From the NCBI GenBank assembly GCA_964498075.1, contig CAZCGA010000203.1, forward strand, positions 1 through 9,000: a DNA stretch of 9,000 nt, in the 5' to 3' direction. Below, piece after piece: positions 6,300 to 9,000 of the stretch. A model generated the notes under the pieces. That model ran no database searches, was not told where the DNA came from, and saw only the letters and a list, made by a program, of their open reading frames with translations. Position numbers and translations under genes: made by a program. The stretch comes from CAZCGA01 sp964498075. GTDB taxonomy: Bacteria > Desulfobacterota > Binatia > HRBIN30. How positions within the stretch are numbered: position 1 is the first letter of the stretch; each line of letters opens with the position of its first letter.

Positions 6300-7478
6300 A
6301 TGAGCTTGAAGGGCAAGACCGCGATCGCTGGCCTCGGGATCACCCCGCAAGGCAAGGTTTACGACTTCAACCACGTCGGCTTCGCGATCGAAGCGGTGCG
6401 GCTGGCGCTGCAGGATGCCGGGCTGACGCGCAACGACCTCGACGGCGTGCTGCTCAATCCCGGCTTGAGCTGGGCCGACCAGGGGATGGGTTCCTTCCAG
6501 CTGCAGCAGGCCATGGGGCTGCGCAACCTGCGGCTCTCAGCCACCATGAACGCCGGCGGCGCCACCGCCTGCGCCATGATCCAGCAAGCGGCCGAAGCGA
6601 TCGATGCCGGTATCTGTGGGATGGTGGCGTGCGTGTTTTCCGATGCGCCCCTGAAACCACCGCAACCGAAGGCAGACGGCAAACCTGGAGGGAGCGGCTC
6701 GGCGAGCGCCTACGGCTTCGGACGCGGCCTCGACGCGGCGTACGGCCAGTTCGGGGTGAACGCCATGTACGCCATGGTGGCGCAGCGCCACATGCACCTG
6801 TACGGCACCACCAACGATCACTTCGGAGCCATCGCCGTAGCCGAGCGGCAGTGGGCCAACCAGAACCCGGCGGCGCAGTTCTTCGACACGCCAATGACGA
6901 TCGACGACTACCATCACTCGCGCTGGGTGGTGGAGCCCTTCCACCTGTTCGATTGCTGTCTGGTGTCGAACGGCGGCCTGGCGGTGATCGTAACCTCTGC
7001 GGCGCGCGCCCGCGATCTGCGCAAACCGCCAGTCTACATCTGGGGCATGGGCCAGGGGCATCCGGGCGGCGATCCGGCGGAGACGCTCACCTCCGGCGCC
7101 GTGCTGGCGAAGGAGTCGGCGTTCCGCATGGCGGGCATCTCGTTGCCGGACATCGACGTAGTCGAGCTCTACGACTGCTACACCTTCACCGTGCTCGTCT
7201 GTCTCGAGGACTACGGCTTCTGCAAGAAAGGCGAGGGTGGTCCGTTCGTGGCGGACGGCAAGACCGCGCCGGGCGGTGCGCTGCCCGTGAACACCGGCGG
7301 TGGCCAGCTGTCGTCGTTCTACATGTGGGGCATGACGCCGGTCTCCGAAGGCGTCATCCAGATGCGCGGGGAAGGTGGGCGGCGTCAGGTGCCCAACGTG
7401 CAGATCGCCCTGGTCAGCGGCAACGGCGGAATCCTGTCGACGCACTCGACCCTCATCCTGAGCAACCTTCCCGCATGA
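6300..7478 (+). CDS. Thiolase-fold protein lacking the catalytic Cys/His/Cys residues (non-canonical partner or aldolase-like)
   Basis: This 392-residue paralogue of the upstream thiolase shares blocks such as 'RHMHLYGTT', 'PFHLFDCCLVSNGG' and 'GFCKKGEGGPFVADGKTAPG'. All three catalytic positions differ. The nucleophile site is Ala88 ('NAGGATACAM'; C91 is nearby but out of register). The His region reads 'GGGQLSSFYMWGMTP', with Tyr341 or Trp343 at the His position. The second Cys site is Val372 ('ALVSGNGG'). It therefore should not be a normal thiolase. It may be a structural subunit of a heteromer, or an enzyme with altered chemistry, as in the thiolase-fold steroid side-chain aldolase Ltp2, which works with a DUF35 partner. 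The start at 6300 (MSLKGKTAIAG) aligns with the paralogue; the frame is also open from an ATG at 6231, but that extension is encoded by the inverted repeat. Its stop overlaps the next start (ATGA). Confidence 0.85.
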   Translation: MSLKGKTAIAGLGITPQGKVYDFNHVGFAIEAVRLALQDAGLTRNDLDGVLLNPGLSWADQGMGSFQLQQAMGLRNLRLSATMNAGGATACAMIQQAAEAIDAGICGMVACVFSDAPLKPPQPKADGKPGGSGSASAYGFGRGLDAAYGQFGVNAMYAMVAQRHMHLYGTTNDHFGAIAVAERQWANQNPAAQFFDTPMTIDDYHHSRWVVEPFHLFDCCLVSNGGLAVIVTSAARARDLRKPPVYIWGMGQGHPGGDPAETLTSGAVLAKESAFRMAGISLPDIDVVELYDCYTFTVLVCLEDYGFCKKGEGGPFVADGKTAPGGALPVNTGGGQLSSFYMWGMTPVSEGVIQMRGEGGRRQVPNVQIALVSGNGGILSTHSTLILSNLPA

Positions 7479-7885
7479 CCTACACGAAGCCGGTGCCGGC
7501 GATCACGCCGGAGATGCAGCCGTTTTTCGCCGCCGCGAAGCGCCACGAGCTGGTGGTGCAGCGCTGCACGCACTGCGGCACGCATCGCTTTCCGGCGCGG
7601 GAGATTTGCTCGAATTGCCTGTCACGCGCAGCCGCGTGGGTGAAGGTGAGCGGGAAGGGTGAGGTCTTCAGCTACAACGTCATGCACCAGGTCTACCATC
7701 CCGGCTTCGCCGCCGAGGTGCCCTATGCGGTGGTGGTCGTCAAGCTTGCCGAAGGCGCGAAGATGAACTCCAACCTTGTCGATGTGACGCCCCACGAGAT
7801 CAAGATCGGTATGCCGGTCAGCGTGGTCTTCGAGGACATCTCCGACGAAGTGACCCTGCCGAAGTTCGTGAAGCGCGAAGCGTGA
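7475..7885 (+). CDS. DUF35 zinc-ribbon / OB-fold acyl-CoA-binding partner protein
   Basis: This 136-residue protein has the typical two-part DUF35 layout. An N-terminal helical stretch (about 12-25) leads into a rubredoxin-like zinc ribbon with C31-x2-C34 and C45-x2-C48 ('CTHCGTHRFPAREICSNCLS'). It is followed by an OB-fold (about 54-132) with 'GKGEVFSYNVMHQVYHPGFA' and 'VPYAVVVVKLAEGAKMNSNL', the usual 'vPyvvavV.L.eGp.l.s.l' pattern. Relatives (ChsH2 C-terminal domain, BbsA, archaeal DUF35 proteins) bind thiolase-fold partners and help bind or channel CoA substrates. The start codon overlaps the stop of the thiolase-like gene in ATGA, so the two are likely translationally coupled and the products made together. 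It lacks its own clear ribosome binding site, as expected for coupling. All four zinc ligands are present. Confidence 0.92.
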   Translation: MTYTKPVPAITPEMQPFFAAAKRHELVVQRCTHCGTHRFPAREICSNCLSRAAAWVKVSGKGEVFSYNVMHQVYHPGFAAEVPYAVVVVKLAEGAKMNSNLVDVTPHEIKIGMPVSVVFEDISDEVTLPKFVKREA

Positions 7886-9000
7886 AGAATCCCAACTCGC
7901 CATCGTCCTCGCTTCCTACCGTACTCATTGCCCTGATCTGCTTCGCCCTCGCCCTGCTCGTCTGGCCGCGCACCCTCGAACACTTCGTCTCGTTGCAGTG
8001 GCACATTGGACCATTGCGGACCGCAGCGTACCGCCTTTCCGAGTTACTGGTGGGCCTCGGTGTCCTTTCCATCCTGGCGCGGCGGCTCATCAACGACGGC
8101 TTCAGCCGCGTCTTTCCCACGGCTCGTCACCTGTTCACTGCCCTGGCGCTTGTGGCGGCTTCAGTCCTGGCGACCCTTGGCGTGGTCGAGCTGGCGCTTT
8201 GGAAATTGGATCTGCCCTTCAACGTTGAATGGATCGCTCCCGAAACCAGAGTGGCGCAGTTCGATCCTGAGATCGGCTGGTGCTACGTCCCCAACCGCTC
8301 GGCGGTCCAGCAGTTTGGTTCGGCACAGCGCGAGGTGCCGATGTATTTCGACGAAATCGGCGCGCGCGTGGGCACGACGGACACGCGACACAGTCCCACC
8401 ACGCCCACCGTGATACTGGTCGGATGTTCGCTGACGATGGGGCATGGCTTGCCCTGGAATGAAACCGTCGCCGGCCGGCTGGAGGCCACGCCGGGCTTTC
8501 CACTCCAGGTGGTGAACCTGGGTGTGCAGGCATACGGAACCGACCAGTCCCTCTTGCTCCTGCGGCGGCACATGAAGCGATTCAATGCCAAGGTGGTCCT
8601 CTATACCTTCTGGGACGATCACATAGTTCGGAATACCAACGAGGACCGCCGCCTGATCTATCCCCATGCAAAGTTTATCGGCACCAAGCCGCTGTTCGGG
8701 CTCGCAGCTGACGGCAGCCTCTTCCTTCAGAAGCCGCCCCATCGGTTCGAAGACGTCTGGGAGTCTCGCGTCTGGTCGTATGTCCGTCTGGCATGGACTA
8801 AACACGGTCCCGTACCTGACAGCGCTGTGACGCGCGCGCTCGTCCGTGAAATGCGGCGCTTCGTCGAGGCCAACGGCGCGACGTTTCTCCTGGTGCGCTG
8901 GCCCGGGAGCCGACTTCGCTTTCACGATCCCGATCTCCGAGAGATCGATCTGGACTCGGTCGTGCCGCGCGAGTGGAACGACTGGACAATCACGGGCGAT
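7882..9000 (+). CDS. Membrane-anchored SGNH/GDSL-family hydrolase, C-terminus beyond window
   Basis: The frame is open from a GTG at 7882, which overlaps the DUF35 stop (GTGA), to the window end: 373 residues without a stop. Three hydrophobic segments occur at about 12-29, 52-66 and 84-107, followed by an extracytoplasmic-type domain. Features typical of exopolysaccharide-associated SGNH proteins are 'FDPEIGWCYVPN' (128-139), block I 'VILVGCSLTMGHGL' (177-190) with nucleophile Ser183, and block II 'VVNLGVQAYGTDQSLL' (210-225). Block III, normally with Asn-Asp, reads 'YTFWDDHIVRN' (241-251). Block I has GCS instead of GDS, a variant I recall from this membrane-anchored subgroup. The final Asp/His pair would lie beyond the window. 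The likely role is ester hydrolysis or acyl transfer on a cell-surface polymer, inferred from family only. A link to the upstream thiolase cassette is suggested by the overlap but not by known biochemistry. Confidence 0.82.
   Translation, partial: MKNPNSPSSSLPTVLIALICFALALLVWPRTLEHFVSLQWHIGPLRTAAYRLSELLVGLGVLSILARRLINDGFSRVFPTARHLFTALALVAASVLATLGVVELALWKLDLPFNVEWIAPETRVAQFDPEIGWCYVPNRSAVQQFGSAQREVPMYFDEIGARVGTTDTRHSPTTPTVILVGCSLTMGHGLPWNETVAGRLEATPGFPLQVVNLGVQAYGTDQSLLLLRRHMKRFNAKVVLYTFWDDHIVRNTNEDRRLIYPHAKFIGTKPLFGLAADGSLFLQKPPHRFEDVWESRVWSYVRLAWTKHGPVPDSAVTRALVREMRRFVEANGATFLLVRWPGSRLRFHDPDLREIDLDSVVPREWNDWTITGD

Noticed and set aside
6537..7445. 302-codon minus-strand open frame overlapping the second thiolase
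   Set aside because: It is the reverse-strand shadow of a well-supported thiolase-fold gene; its composition is that of antisense GC-rich coding sequence.

Overview
The window is high-GC bacterial chromosome from what looks like an uncultured, deltaproteobacteria-like organism. I would guess the Candidatus Binatota (Desulfobacterota_B) group, but this is inference. The reasons are secreted Cys-rich proteins ending in dockerin-like 'CxxDCNxxG' modules, a DUF4215-type Cys motif, an F420-type LLM oxidoreductase and an SCP-x-type thiolase/DUF35 cassette. Genes are tightly packed, with no gene-free stretch above 300 bases. There are no tRNA, rRNA, CRISPR or transposase genes.

Left part (1-3357). 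A minus-strand gene cut by the window edge encodes a secreted protein with a choice-of-anchor V (reeler-like) domain followed by a dockerin-like module. It is divergent from a plus-strand LLM-class, probably F420-dependent, oxidoreductase (768-1766). Next comes a 490-residue secreted Cys-rich protein (1885-3357) with a split DUF4215 motif at its N-terminus and another dockerin-like module at its C-terminus.

Middle (3366-4733). Endonuclease III (nth) starts 8 bases after the secreted protein and faces a convergent minus-strand gene for a small lipoprotein. A 284-base gap (4734-5017) separates this lipoprotein from the next gene block. It holds a likely lipoprotein promoter, a nested inverted repeat and a weak candidate promoter for the rightward genes.

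Right part (5018-9000). This is a rightward gene block: an SCP-x-type thiolase with Cys/His/Cys catalytic residues, a paralogous thiolase-fold protein that has lost all three, a DUF35 zinc-ribbon/OB-fold protein (ATGA overlap), and a membrane-anchored SGNH/GDSL hydrolase (GTGA overlap) that runs off the window. Thiolase-fold proteins paired with DUF35 partners are known as heteromeric thiolases or retro-aldolases (Ltp2-ChsH2, BbsAB, archaeal thiolase/HMG-CoA synthase complexes). The block therefore probably encodes an acyl-CoA C-C bond cleaving or forming complex of unknown substrate.

The most notable non-coding structure is an 81-base imperfect inverted repeat (6203-6283) built of 10-base units. 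It sits between the two thiolase genes and separates a purine-rich Shine-Dalgarno-like stretch from the second start codon.
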